Below are positions 1 through 12,915 of a stretch of DNA of 64,000 nt, piece by piece. The stretch spans positions 35,248,538 through 35,312,537 of the forward strand of contig CAIIXF020000007.1 of the NCBI GenBank assembly GCA_903813345.2, read 5' to 3'. Each line of letters opens with the position of its first letter. The stretch's first letter is position 1. This DNA is from Owenia fusiformis (Eukaryota > Annelida > Polychaeta > Sabellida > Oweniidae). Below the pieces are notes generated by a model, which was given only the letters and a program-made list of their open reading frames with translations, had not been told where the DNA came from and made no database searches. The translations under genes and the position numbers were made by a program.

Positions 1-378
1 ACAGTGAATAATTTATTTAGAAAGATGACCAATCTCCCTAGTGTCATTCAAGTTTAATCAAACGAGAGAAATTAGTTTTAATTTTAAAAGCCATCACATA
101 TGGGGATGGGGACGCCATTGTGACGTAATCGTAGCGTAGCTTTGTATTTTTCTCGCTGTTAATATCTCGAACAGAAGATAAGGTAATTTCTTGGTTTGGT
201 ATCATTTACTTCAATTATCATTATACGAATTCAGTACTATATGGTTTGAGTTTTGAATTTCGATTTGGTGCATTATATCTTGAACATTACATACCACGTT
301 GTATAAATATGAAGTGTTAATTCTTTACGAAGACACCCCACGAGGGTCATTTCACTGGATTATATTGTCGTACTTTTG

Positions 379-430
379 TTTGTATTTTTGTATTTGTTTG
401 TTTGTTTGTTTGTCTGTTGTTGTTTGTTGA
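379..430. repeat. TTTG-type simple repeat
   Basis: Imperfect run of TTTG units, grading into TTGTTG. It is ordinary microsatellite DNA. Confidence 0.8.
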
Positions 431-2360
431 AACCACACACATTACATGAATCATCCACCCATCTGCGATTTATCTTAATCATATGTCTATTGAAGATAAA
501 GTTTTGAAAACGACATGATAACATGGACTATAAACAATATAAACAGTAAATACAATAACAGAGTTAAAGAAACCATAGATACTATTTTTCTCAGTTTTCG
601 AGAATAAATATATATCCAAAGACCGTTCAAACAGAACTTAGATGCTAGTATTGACTCCAGGCGTCAGTTTAACACATCTTTTCACACATGTAGCCAACAG
701 ATTTTTCACACTAGAAAAAAACGATCAGAAACGCGTACAATCACGCTGGGAATTCCGTAAATCTCTAATGTCAGTTTATCATTGTGCCAGAGACAATTAG
801 TTTGATTTTTCGGATTAGCTCCATCAATGGCGGGGTGTTTTCGTAAGTCTATACACTTGGTTTCATCGTGGTTACGTTCTGTTTCACATGAGGTCATCTT
901 TTCAGACACACTCTATGATGTTGGAAACGACTGTTCACACTTCCTAAACTCGAAATCTTCCCGGGGTTATATGCCAATATGTAATTTATTATCGGCAGTG
1001 ACTCATAGAGTAGAAAAACAGAAATGAACGAAAAATAATTTGTTAAAATATTTTTATAATTACTTAATATAAGTTTAAAAATGGGAAGGTGGTTAACCAT
1101 GCCATGAACTCTGCTTATTGCACTGGATTGTCTTCCAAATGAAATGACGCTTCGATAAATACTGATATATTTGACAATTTAACGCAAAGTAGTCCCTTTG
1201 GGAAAGAGGGGGATTACCATGTCGTCTAATGCCGTTAGTCATCGCTAAATGTCCTCTATTCCTCCTTCGGGTAGAGTCTTTCAGAATATTGTTTAATACA
1301 AAATATTCGATAGAATTTGGCATGCCCTCGGGGCAATTTGTAACCCAAGTTATTGATATGCGATTGAGAAGCGTCTGAAACAATGGGCTCTGAAGATGAG
1401 AGTTTTTTTCTATGAGGGGAAGGACGGTTCAAAATTCGATCCACATTTTTCTGTTTCACTTTCTCGTTTGTATTAAAGACTCAAGTGCTTAACTGACAGA
1501 TATCTGAAAAGAATAATCATTAAGGATTCCCTAGTTAGTCTGATTCAGAATACGGAAGCATCAAAACGCTAGGAAGTTTTTGTTTGCAAACTGCTTCAAA
1601 TAGCCAGAGGCAGGGTGCGAACATGGACTGTATTGTATTCTCTAATAAAAGCTAATCGAATACGCTGCGAAGAGAAATCAATCGAACAATTTGTCTTTAC
1701 GACCTTTCACTGTTAAAAATTTGGTAACAACGCCTGGAATTTTTAGATCCCATTTCCTTAAAGCTTAACCTAAAACAAACTGATTGAAAGGTATATGTAC
1801 GCAGAGCTTATATTTTCGCGCCAGGTTGATTGTCGTTCCACTTGAAGCCTTTAAGACTCTCTTAACCCCTGTCAGCAACAGTTGTTACGTCATTAGCTTG
1901 ATGGAACCTTCTTCACATGGTTGCCAAGTATAAGGTTCCAAAGCAATCGTTCATTAAAGACCTACGATTGCAAGATCACCGTAACCTTTTGCATAGTATA
2001 TTGACATAGCCTTTCCCAATATTGATGGAAAGAACAATTAGTATTACGTTACCAAAGATCCGTAGCTGCTGCGATATGTGGATGAAGCCCCCCTGCAAAT
2101 TAATTCTGTCAAAAGATATTTATAAGCCATTATAAGAGTGCAAACTATCCAAACCAGATTTTCTTCATTGTTTTCATTTCGATTCTCTTTCGAATTCTTG
2201 GTCCAAATTATCTGAACACCGAAAGATACCACACAGAACCAATGATGCATATGCATCATATGTCTATAATACGTAAAGTAAAGACACTATAAATTCTTGT
2301 TGCCATTTACTTTTTGAAGATATCAATCAACATTACCACATTTAAGACAATCATGGCTGT

Positions 2361-2485
2361 TCAGGCCCGTAGCCAGTTTTTGAGAAAAATTCCAGGGGAT
2401 TCACTTCGACAAATTTGGCCCAAAATTACATGAAAAATGCTAAGAATCGTGAAAACTGCATGATTTTGAAAATAATTTTGTTGCC
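2361..2485 (+). mobile_element. fragment of CAGGCCCGTAGCCAG-ended dispersed element
   Basis: It begins TCAGGCCCGTAGCCAG and shares internal words with the better preserved copy at 52167-52375 read on the other strand, for example GAAAACTGCATGATTTTGAAA. The second terminus is not recognisable, so this copy is truncated or decayed. Family is not assigned. Confidence 0.6.
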
Positions 2486-4805
2486 AAATGTATTGTTCTT
2501 AAGAGACCTTTATTTCCATCTCCCTCTGACCACGCTCAAGGCACAAAACGAAAAACAAAACAAAACACAATAATGGCAAGTGAAAAAATTAAGGACAAGT
2601 GAACGGCACAGAGAGAGCTAGAGCTAGTAAAGAGACAAAGAATGAAACAATCCCAAACTTGTTACAACATCTAACGACATTCTGAAACTGTGAGAATGGT
2701 AATGATACGCCTTCTATTTCTGCACCTAGTCATCGTGAGAGATGGATAACTTCTTCCAGTTCTTTTCAAATTGCCAGTCTATAAACAGAAAGATGTTTTT
2801 TGAGTACAATAATGACACTAAGTATGAATGTCAGTCAGAGCAACAACCACAGATTGAAAGGTGTGTCACACTGCAGTGTGTTCCGCCATAATCCCTCCCT
2901 CTACCCCATGGAGTTGATCCAATATTTGTTTCTCATTGAGTGGGTGCCAGCTATCTCAAGTGCGAAGGACTTTGTCCAGCGCTTGGCTAAATCCAACCTG
3001 AGTGTTTGACCCTCAACCAGCTTTATTTATTCAACCATTAATGCCAGCGCTTGCGTAGATCATTAAACCAAATTGTGTATCGTAACAAACAAACTTTAAC
3101 CAATATTAATGTGCTAGACCAGATTCAAATCTTTAATGAAATAGAAATTCATTGAAACTTTCATTTTTTTGAAACTATTTATTGTTTCACAAATGAAAGT
3201 ATGCGATAAATTATTGTTTTTGCGTGACATGTCAGCAAGCTTCTCACGGGAATTCTTCATGTCATTTGAAGTATGCATTTGCCACACGTTTCTTAAAAGA
3301 ATTGGTTTACTTACTTACCCAAATATACTCCAAATAACATATTATTAGAATACTGAATCAATAGGGTGCAAAATTGAAATTTCTTTGACAGGGAGAGTTA
3401 TCGGGATGTTTTTTTGTAGCGAGGAATGTTTCTGTATGTAAATGTAAACAGTCACGTAATGTTGTTTTAGGCAGGCATTTGTCTCTGTTCGAATATGTGT
3501 CATTACTTCGTTTTGCGGTGCAAGTTGTAATTTGGGATAACGACGATTGTCAGCGAATCGAGTCATTTTAAGTTTTGATATTATGTTTAGCTAGATATTC
3601 ATTTTTATAGAATGGATGTCAACTAAATGGGTCATTAAACGACATTTACAGTAAAACGGTTGATCGTGTTTGTGTAATGATAAAGAACCGTGTCATTGAT
3701 ATTTGAGTACCGTCAACAAAGCGGGTTATAACTTTTTTGAGTAGTTTTAACGAAATGGGTCATTTTCATCGAGAATCATAATGTTTTGGGTCATATTTAC
3801 GTCAGTATGAAATAAATGAAGAGAGTCACGAGGACGTTTTCTTTTGAAAATAATCCGATTGTGCTGAGAACACTACATCTAGCGTGTCAACAAATATAAT
3901 GATACATGATTGTGCTTACATTGCATTGTTCTCAAACATGAATTTATATTTTACAATCGATATTTTCAATTATTCATAGAAATTTAAAATGGCACTATTC
4001 TTGTGGTTTCGTGTAGTAGAAGCTCTTGTAAATACACACACTTGATTTGACATACACATAATATAAGATGTCAGCTCAAATCAATGGCATCGGAAGCTGT
4101 ACATTTTTAAATACCTGAATCACGATTAAGTATTTAGCCAATAACATGTTGACAGCCGACGAACGACCGAGTTCTTGTTAATTACATGTTTATACACATT
4201 TAAGGAACTAAATGCCAATCTTTTTTTAAATATTTGAAATGTTGTTTTAACATATGTTAATTGTACGTGTGGTATCTCATGAGTGTTCACGTTTACATAA
4301 AAAAACACTTGTATTTTTTGTTTGAGTCACTAAAACACTTATTGGAAGGATCAGTCGATGAGGTGTCAAGTCTTGGAGAAAAACAATCCGAATAGTGACA
4401 TGTACACAATTAGAGGCAACAGAGCTAATCTATTAGTTATAAACTAGCGAATCATTAACTCTATAAATGTGTTTTATTGAGTAACACGCTCGCTCTTTGC
4501 CACATTTATAAAAGCGGTGACAGAAAATCAATGATCTTGGGACGAGAGTCAGTCAGAGAGGCTGGAGCATATTTAAAATGCAGATTGTCAACAAAAAATT
4601 ACAGAAAGAGTATCTCCGAGCGAGTCTCTCATTCTATCAGCTGGTTTAATAAACCAGGTTTTTGTATAAATCATTAAAACAGCGTCTATGTGAAGAGCAA
4701 TTTTGCAGTTGTTTCATTCGTTGAAACTTGTAAGTTAATGGGTTTGTATTAAGTTAGAAAGTTCATATGAAACTTGATACAGTCGTTACTAATTAATGAA
4801 CCAAT

Positions 4806-4872
4806 ATAAGCTGACCCATGGGATCGAACCACGGCTCTCGTAATAATGCAGAATTGCATTGACACGTCCGAT
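4806..4872 (-). other. tRNA-like T-arm remnant (possible SINE relic)
   Basis: On the minus strand the sequence contains GGTTCGATCCC, a match to the B-box/T-loop of tRNAs. A 5-6 bp T-stem (CCGTGG with CCATGG) flanks it, and an anticodon-arm-like hairpin lies upstream. The bases expected to form the acceptor stem do not pair, so this is not a functional tRNA. A tRNA-derived SINE relic is the likeliest explanation. Confidence 0.3.
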
Positions 4873-5578
4873 CTTTAGGGATTCTATATGACATTATTTA
4901 CCTCTTCTATACATGTGTTTTTATAGATCATTAATATTATGATATAGGGAATGTCACCGCCACCCTTTTACACCAAGTACTACATGACATTTATTCTTAT
5001 TATTTTGCAGTATGACGTTAATGACACAACGATCCAAATCTAACCAAAAAACGAGATTATATTGATTTCGAAACTGCCACTTCAATAATGTATTTTTATA
5101 TACAAACGTGACACATTAGTAGTAATTGCATCGTTTTTTACTATCAATAATTGTTCACTGGCAGCACGGGGTTTGATTTATCTTTGTAGAGTCCGTCTTG
5201 ACATATTAGCAGTCAGTAAGTTAGATGTTGAACGTATAAATTAACTTGTGTAGTATTTAATTTATTGATGTTTTAGCAATTTCGAATTCGTTTTCCTAAT
5301 CGTGGAATAATTCCACTGTAATACCTAGGAGGGTGACCTTCTTTAGACATATTGACTTGTATTAACATAATGATTGTTTACTGCTTAAGATACGTTTGTA
5401 TAAAAATGCCACTCTAGATTCAAACCCTCTTCACGTATATGATATAATTGTAAAAATGAAGAATATATCGTTGTATTCAGACCCTATGATAGCGGTGACT
5501 TCCTTAAGATGGGGTAATTATTGATAGTGCCCCTCCCCTTCCTCCCGTCTAGCTACTTATACATCGATCTCTGTGTAA

Positions 5579-5815
5579 TTGAAAAATGTACGGAGACTCT
5601 TTAGGCAAACTCTCACAGAGCACAATGAGCCAGTTCAATGGAGCAGATGCGAAAGTGCCCCCTCAATAGGCCCTATTGACGTCCTTTGTAAAGATCCATA
5701 TTCTCGCGTTAGAGAGCGTTATGTACAAAAGCAATTGGAAGAAAAAATCGTTCGTAAAATGCCAGATGATACAAGTGTATTGGAATCAAACGCCATAATA
5801 GCGAGAAACAAATGA
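5579..5815 (+). CDS. exon-like ORF, unrecognised (possible 3' terminal exon)
   Basis: A roughly 78-codon open stretch ends at TGA 5813-5815. It stands out from its surroundings by balanced, protein-like composition, with segments such as EPVQWSRCESAPSIGPIDV, SRVRERYVQKQLEEKIV and KMPDDTSVLES. It has no good ATG: the frame opens after TAA with TTG. That suggests the 3' part of a spliced gene or a fragment of one. Acceptor-like AG dinucleotides occur at about 5592-5606, and a pyrimidine-rich run lies at 5529-5551. No upstream partner exon was found. I do not recognise the protein. It could also be a pseudogene fragment or chance. Confidence 0.35.
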   Translation: MKNVRRLFRQTLTEHNEPVQWSRCESAPSIGPIDVLCKDPYSRVRERYVQKQLEEKIVRKMPDDTSVLESNAIIARNK

Positions 5816-6574
5816 TGGATTTTTAATTCCAAAGATATGCTTTCCTATACTTGTTATATCTTTCTTGAAATTGTCTCGGAGCTTTACCCTGGGGTCAAGT
5901 GGCTACAGTATTAAAGTATTCACCACCAGATTAAATTCTCTCTTAAAGAGCGGCGAATTTGAAAAGGGTAGTACACATATACAGTGTAGGAAGTAAGATT
6001 GTTAAGAAACATGATCTCCCTCTCTCCAAAATATTTCTGGCTTAAATATTGATTCTGAGACAAGTGATTGTTGTGGAGTGCCATTATCCTAATTATGAGT
6101 GTCACTGTATATCATGACATCATTATATTTGTTGATATGTTGGATGCCCGTCCCTTCCCATACGATAGCTCACCAGCCAGCTTTGTTAAAACTAGCGCCA
6201 GCAGGCTTTTTTACATTTACATTGGTGAAAGGGTCAAACTTCGATCGGCCCAATGACCCAGTTGAAGCATGCAGAACTAATGTTCTAAGGATTCCAAGCA
6301 AGAATCATAAATTGCGTTATGTTGTATCTTCCTTTAACAAGTAGATCATCTTCCCCATTGTAAATACTTGATTGATTTTTGCCTCTGTTAGCTTGCACTC
6401 GGCAAACTACAATGTAAACAGTTCTTGTACTGGCAGATCTACTATTCCCTACATTAGTGGTTTCGAGTATCAAAACGTCCTTCTTTATGAATATAGTAAT
6501 ACATTTGATTGTGTTGTTAGTGGAATGTCTCAGATTATATTAGTGGTTATGCAATGAAAAATCAATTAACACAA
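5816..6574. other. intergenic DNA, nothing recognised
   Basis: Overlapping short ORFs exist in several frames on both strands, none with recognisable motifs. Nothing is annotated. Confidence 0.5.
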
Positions 6575-8530
6575 CGTCGCTGTGCTTGTATTATCAAGTC
6601 TATCTATGTAACCAATTCTGTGATTCAATAGAATACATGAATTATCAAGTCAACCGTGATTGTTCATCAAGAGGGTCAAGTTGCGGTTCAGTGGAATACA
6701 TTCATAATCAAGTCAACAGTGATTGTTCATCAAAATGATTAATGTTGCGGTTCAGTGGAATGCATGTACAATCAAGTCAACAGTGATTGTTCATCAAAAT
6801 GATTAATGTTTCGGTTCAGTGGACTGCATGTACAATCAAGTCAACAGTGATTGTTCATCAAAATGATTAATGTTTCGGTTCAGTGGAATGCATGTACAAT
6901 CAAGTCAACAGTGATTGTTTATCAAAATGATTAATGTTTCGGTTCAGTGGAATGCATGCACAATCAAGTCAACAGTGATTGTTCATCAAAATGATTAATG
7001 TTGCGGTTCAGTGGAATGCATGCACAATCAAGTCAACAGTGATTGTTCATCAAAATGATTAATGTTTCGGTTCAGTGGAATGCATGCACAATCAAGTCAA
7101 CAGTGATTGTTCATCAGAAGGGTCAATGTTACGTTTCAGTGGAATGCATGCACTATCAAGTCAACAGTGATTGTTCATCAAAAGGGTCAATGTTGCGGTT
7201 CAGTGGAATGCATGCACAATCAAGTCAACAGTGATTGTTCATCAAAATGATTAATGTTTCGGTTCAGTGGAATGCATGTACAATCAAGTCAACAGTGATT
7301 GTTCATCAAAATGATTAATGTTTCGGTTCAGTGGAATGCATGTACAATCAAGTCAACAGTGATTGTTCATCAAAATGATTAATGTTGCGGTTCAGTGGAA
7401 TGCATGTACATTGTACAATCAAGTCAACAGTGATTGTTCATCAAATGGGTCAATGTTGCGGTTCAGTGGAATGCATGTACAATCAAGTCAACAGTGATTG
7501 TTCATCAAAAGGGTCAATGTTTCGGTTCACTTGAATGCATGTACAACCAAGTCAACAGTGATTGTTCATCAAAATGACTAATGTTTCGGTTCAGTGGAAT
7601 GCATGCACAATCAAGTCAACAGTGATTGTTCATCAAAATGATTAATGTTTCGGTTCAGTGGAATGCATGCACAATCAAGTCAACAGTGATTGTTCATCAA
7701 AATGATTAATGTTTCGGTTCAGTGGAATGCATGCACAATCAAGTCAACAGTGATTGTTCATCAAAATGATTAATGTTTCGGTTCAGTGGAATGCATGTAC
7801 AATCAAGTCAACAGTGATTGTTCATCAAAATGATTAATGTTTCGGTTCAGTGGAATGCATGTACAACCAAGTCAACAGTGATTGTTCATCAAAATGATTA
7901 ATGTTTCGGTTCAGTGGAATGCATGCACAATCAAGTCAACAGTGATTGTTCATCAAAATGATTAATGTTTCGGTTCAGTGGAATGCATGCACAATCAAGT
8001 CAACAGTGATTGTTCATCAAAATGATTTATGTTTCGGTTCAGTGGAATGCATGCACAATCAAGTCAACAGTGATTGTTCATCAAAATGATTAATGTTTCG
8101 GTTCAGTGGAATGCATGTACAATCAAGTCAACAGTGATTGTTCATCAAAATGATTAATGTTTCGGTTCAGTGGAATGCATGTACAATCAAGTCAACAGTG
8201 ATTGTTCATCAAAATGATTAATGTTGCGGTTCAGTGGAATGCATGTACAATCAAGTCAACAGTGATTGTTCATCAAAATGATTAATGTTGCGGTTCAGTG
8301 GAATGCATGCACAATCAAGTCAACAGTGATTGTTCATCAAAATGATTAATGTTTCGGTTCAGTGGAATGCATGCACAATCAAGTCAACAGTGATTGTTCA
8401 TCAAAATGATTAATGTTTCGGTTCAGTGGAATGCATGCACAATCAAGTCAACAGTGATTGTTCATCAAAATGATTAATGTTTCGGTTCAGTGGAATGCAT
8501 GCACAATCAAGTCAACAGTGATTTTATGTC
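6575..8530. repeat. 64-bp tandem repeat (minisatellite), about 29 copies
   Basis: A head-to-tail array whose unit contains CAATCAAGTCAACAGTGATT, then a TTCATCAAAATGATTAATG part, a CGGTTCAGTGGAATGCATG part and a GCAC or GTAC junction. Equivalent points at 6961, 7025 and 7089 fix the period at 64 bp. Variants alternate between AAAATGATTAATG and AAAAGGGTCAATG, TTTCGG and TTGCGG, and GCAC and GTAC. One copy near 7410 carries a short internal duplication. The first copies (6575-6700) are diverged, as expected at an array edge. Because 64 is not a multiple of 3, ORFs across it are short. Confidence 0.95.
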
Positions 8531-9369
8531 AATGTCTCTATCTTGTATGAGTACTTTTATCTACAACTATTTTTTATGTTATGAGTATTGGCTATCAATT
8601 TCTAATTTTTTCTTCAACATGTATTGTAATGCCTTCGGTATGAATGAAATGTCCCTTGGTGTTCTGGTCTTGGATTGTGATATCGGTTCTTGAATGTTGG
8701 GGGAAGGGGGTATTAGACATTGTTTCTTTTCACGTTAGATCATGGTTTTGGGATATATGGGGTTTGTTTTTCTTGACTGGTATGCACTTAGAGTTTGCTT
8801 TTTCTTGCTAAGTTCCATTACAACTTTTGGTCCTTTCCCTTTGGCACTTGTGCTTAGATATTTGTGGTGATTCCCTAGAATGCTCACCAATGTTGTGATT
8901 CAGTCAACGGTGATTTTTCATCACGTTACCAATATCTGCATGTTCGTTTCAGCTGAATACAGCAAAATATATGCATTCATTTTCTGTGACTAGTGTTATG
9001 ATTCAGTAGAAAGTAGAATGTGGGCATTATCAAGTCACTTGCACTTGTTCATTAATGTTGCCTACATGATTCAGACAAATCAAGAATTGCTCATCAACGA
9101 AGTAAATTATTTATTTAGAACGTTAACGTTGTTCAATGAGTAAAATTGTCTATAATGTTGTGACATATTATCCTTGCATTGCCCTCTCCAATTACCTATT
9201 GTTATATTATTGATGTTGTGGTTTATATCTGAATAGGATTATTAGTCATTAATTTTCATTGGTTTTTTTTCTTGGTTGACAAATTCTGACTTGGTTGAAT
9301 ATATATATCATCTTTTACATCTAATAATGAATGCAATGAATGCTTTATTTCAACTGATGTTCAGTATCA
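8531..9369. other. spacer between two minisatellites, with decayed array copies
   Basis: The first part (8531-8880) is unremarkable. Around 8890-8960 and 8998-9100 words of the 64-bp unit reappear in diverged form, such as GATTCAGTCAACGGTGATTT and TTATCAAGTCAC. The old array therefore probably extended further right. No gene is seen. Confidence 0.5.
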
Positions 9370-11060
9370 ATGTTAAATCGACATTTGTAGATCCGGAGTT
9401 CAGTTTGTATGTAGATGTACTCAACTGATATGGGTCCTGAATTCAATATGCATGTAGTATGGACTCAGCTGATATGGGTCCGTAGCTCAATATGCATGCA
9501 GATGAACTCAATTGATATGGGTCTTGAGTTCAGTATGCATGTAGATGGACTCAACTGATATGGGTCCTGAATTCAATATGCATGTAGTATGGACTCAACT
9601 GATATGGGTCCGTAGCTCAATATGCATGCAGGTGAACTCAATTGATATGGGTCTTGAGTTCAGTATGCATGTAGATGGACTCAACTGATATGGGTCCTGA
9701 ATTCAATATGCATGTAGTATGGACTCAACTGATATGGGTCCGTAGCTCAATATGCATGCAGGTGAACTCAATTGATATGGGTCTTGAGTTCAGTATGCAT
9801 GTAGATGGACTCAACTGATATGGGTCCTGAATTCAATATGCATGTAGTATGGACTCAACTGATATGGGTCCGTAGCTCAATATGCATGCAGATGAACTCA
9901 ATTGATATGGGTCCTGAGTTCAGTATGCATGTAGATGGACTCAACTGATATGGGTCTTGGGTTCAGTATGCATGCAGATGGAGTCAACTGATATGGGTCT
10001 TGGGTTCAGTATGCATGCAGATGGACTTTATTGATATGGGTCCTGAGTTCAGAATGCATGTAGATGAACTCAACTGATATGGGTCCTGAGTTCAGTATAC
10101 ATGTAGATGGACTCAACTGGTATGGGTCCTGAGTTCAGTATGTATGTAGATGGACTCAACTGATATGGGTCCTGAGTTCAATATGTATGTAGATGGACTT
10201 AATTGATATGGGTCCTGAGTTCAGTATGTATGTATATGGACTTTATTGATATGGGTCCTGAGTTCAGTATACACGTAGATGGACTCAACTGATATGGGTC
10301 CTGAGTTCAGTATGTATGTAGATGGACTCAACTGATATGGGTCCTGAGTTCAATATGTATGTAGAAGGACTTAATTGATATGGGTCCTGGGTTCAGTATG
10401 TATGTAGATGGACTTTATTGATATGGGTCCTGAGTTCAGTATATATGTAGATGGACTCAACTGATATGGGTCCTGAGTTCAGTATGTATGTTGATGGACT
10501 CAACTGATATGGGTCCTGAGTTCAATATGTATGTAGATGGACTTTATTGATATGGGTCCTGAGTTCAGTATGTATGCATATGGACTTTATTGATATGGGT
10601 CCTGAGTTCAGTATACACGTAGATGGACTCAACTGATATGGGTCCTGAGTTCAGTATGTATGTAGATGGACTCAACTGATATGGGTCCTGAGTTCAATAT
10701 GTATGTAGAAGGACTTAATTGATATGGGTCCTGAGTTCAGTATGTATGTAGATGGACTTTATTGATATGGGTCCTGAGTTCAGTATATATGTAGATGGAC
10801 TCAACTGGTATGGGTCCTGAGTTCAGTATGTATGTAGATGGACTCAACTGATATGGGTCCTGAGTTCAGTATGTATGTTGATGGACTCAACTGATATGGG
10901 TCCTGAGTTCAGTATACATGTAGATGGACTCAACTGGTATGGGTCCTGAGTTCAGTATGTATGTTGATGGACTCAACTGATATGGGTCCTGGGTTCAGTA
11001 TGCATGTAGCTCGACTAATCTGATATGTGATCTGAGTTCAAGTTACATGTAGATGGACTT
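9370..11060. repeat. 43-bp tandem repeat (minisatellite), about 38 copies, two higher-order patterns
   Basis: The unit contains GATATGGGTCCTGAGTTCAG, a TATGTATGTAGATGG part and ACTCAACT. In 9390-9950 three variants (GAGTTCAG, GAATTCAA and GTAGCTCAA types) alternate as a 130-bp trimer. The GTCTTGAGTT/GTCCTGAGTT landmark falls at 9521, 9651, 9781 and 9911. From about 9950 the monomers are nearly uniform at 43 bp. There a rare TATACACGTAGATGG variant recurs 344 bp apart (10261 and 10605), which equals eight monomers. Confidence 0.95.
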
Positions 11061-12901
11061 AATTGTTATGTGTTGAATTTGAAAATGTACAGATTTGATA
11101 TATTATACGACCTAATGAGACAGCGTACATGAAAATCACTATTCATATCCTATAAAGAAGATGGGGCACAAGAACATGCAAACAAAAACCACACATTCAT
11201 GTGAATGCTGGCTTATAGTTATTACGTGAACACTCACCATTGTAAACCCACGATATATAAGCCTCTTAGACAAGAATTATGAAGACGTATAAATAAATAA
11301 CGAATTCATAACTATATCCCCTTCTATTAATTATGCTCCAGTTATCATTCCTAACGAAATTAATTAGTAGATCCTGAGTTGCACATTAGTGGTTGCAGTT
11401 CAATAGTGACTCATCAGATACGAGGGTCATGATACATGTAGTCTCCGCATCAGGTTCTTGGCTCTCGATGATAATTAGTCAAAATATTCATTTTGACTAC
11501 TTAGGCTTGCTCTTTTGACTCCACGGAGAGATTCAAGACTCATTTTACCATTGTTTCTTCAAGTTAATATTGCATATCTTGTTTCCAATTGTTAGGATAG
11601 TTAATGATTTTGAACGATTGCACATCGTGTCTATAATTGGAAAGACGAAGATTGTAAATGGTTTTCTATAAAATCTCTAGCCTGATGAAGTGCTTCTCAA
11701 CTGGGTATAGTGTGGTGTGATTGCAAATAGCACTATTGTGATTTACATGTTATTTTATCCAAACATAACCATACCAAAACATTTAAAACGGCCAAAAAGT
11801 CCATCGACGACATCGATAAATCAAATACACAACTGATGACTGAAAAAGAAGAGCTGTTTTCTTTGGACATGAGGAACATGTGGCATAAGAATTTCAAATG
11901 GAGCATCCTAAAAAATAAGTGGGGCGTTGTACTTTTAAGATTATGAAGTCAAAATTCAGACAAAAAAGAGGATTAGGCACTCATCGTACCCAATCTAACT
12001 GAAAACGTATGTTTATGAGATTCGCACATTTCAATTTCAAAGGATAAAAAAGATGTTCACTTGCATAAGATAAGAGAATACAAGTGATGACTCTATTTGA
12101 TTGTATATGATTAACATACCATTCACGGGGAAATTATGTTCTTCAACAATGCTATATTATTAAAAAATGATGAATGACTCCGATGACTGAGAGTTAGAAG
12201 TTTTTACGAAAAAGCGCAATTTTAATGACCACCGGTGTGGAAAAGCCAAATTGTTAAATGAAACATACGAAACGAAATGTTTATTTCTCTAATATAATCA
12301 GGTGATCGACATCTTGGAAGCTAGTCAAGCAACGAGAGGGGGTAAGAGGGGTTTAGCCGTGGCAAAACTTGCGTAACCTTCCTACTTCAGCGTACTTTCA
12401 AACATAAGGAGGGCTTAAGTGGGGAAATTACTGCATACTAATTGCTCTTGTCAAACTTTAGCCAACTCCCGCTTTCCGCTGTGGGAAATTAACTCCATCT
12501 GAAATGGAAGTCCAAGTCGTATGTACTTTTAAAAGTGAGTGGAAATTGATAGAAATTGGTTGTTTTGTTGTTCGCAGAAAGTATAGACCTATAAGCACTG
12601 CCTATTACCACTGTTAACTAAAAATTATCATTAAAGTACCATTCCTTGTTAATCTTGGGAAAGATAATTATTTACCCAGAATTCTAGATATGGAACCCTT
12701 GTGAATCCAGAGTTAAATCACAAATGAAATGAAATGTCTTGATCCAACAAGTATGTATTTTATGATATTCAATATATAAAGAATACATCAGTTTAACAGG
12801 AACTTGTCAGCATTGAAGAACCTTCTTCTATGTATGAATAAAATGGGGGACTAATATACGATTAAGCTCATTTATTCAAATGTTTAATTATAGCACCTTG
12901 C

Positions 12902-12915
12902 GTTGTCATAGCAAC
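12902..12915. promoter_or_regulatory. X-box-like (RFX) motif
   Basis: GTTGTCATAGCAAC matches the imperfect palindrome bound by RFX factors (GTTRCC-type half site followed by RGYAAC). It lies 3.2 kb upstream of the Frizzled start. Binding is only inferred from the motif. Confidence 0.35.

Larger units (their letters stand above)
1..5578. other. intergenic DNA, no gene recognised
   Basis: AT-rich non-coding sequence. All ORFs here are short and look random in composition. Visible items are a TTTG-rich simple repeat near 379-430, a fragment of the CAGGCCCGTAGCCAG dispersed element at 2361, and a tRNA-like T-arm remnant near 4806-4870. These last two are listed separately. I see no splice-consistent exons on either strand. 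Confidence 0.6.

Noticed and set aside
4477-4677. 66-codon plus-strand ORF
   Set aside because: Random composition, no motif, and no splice or promoter support.
6575-8530. Possible CRISPR array
   Set aside because: Units are adjoining 64-bp monomers with no unique spacers, and the genome is clearly eukaryotic.
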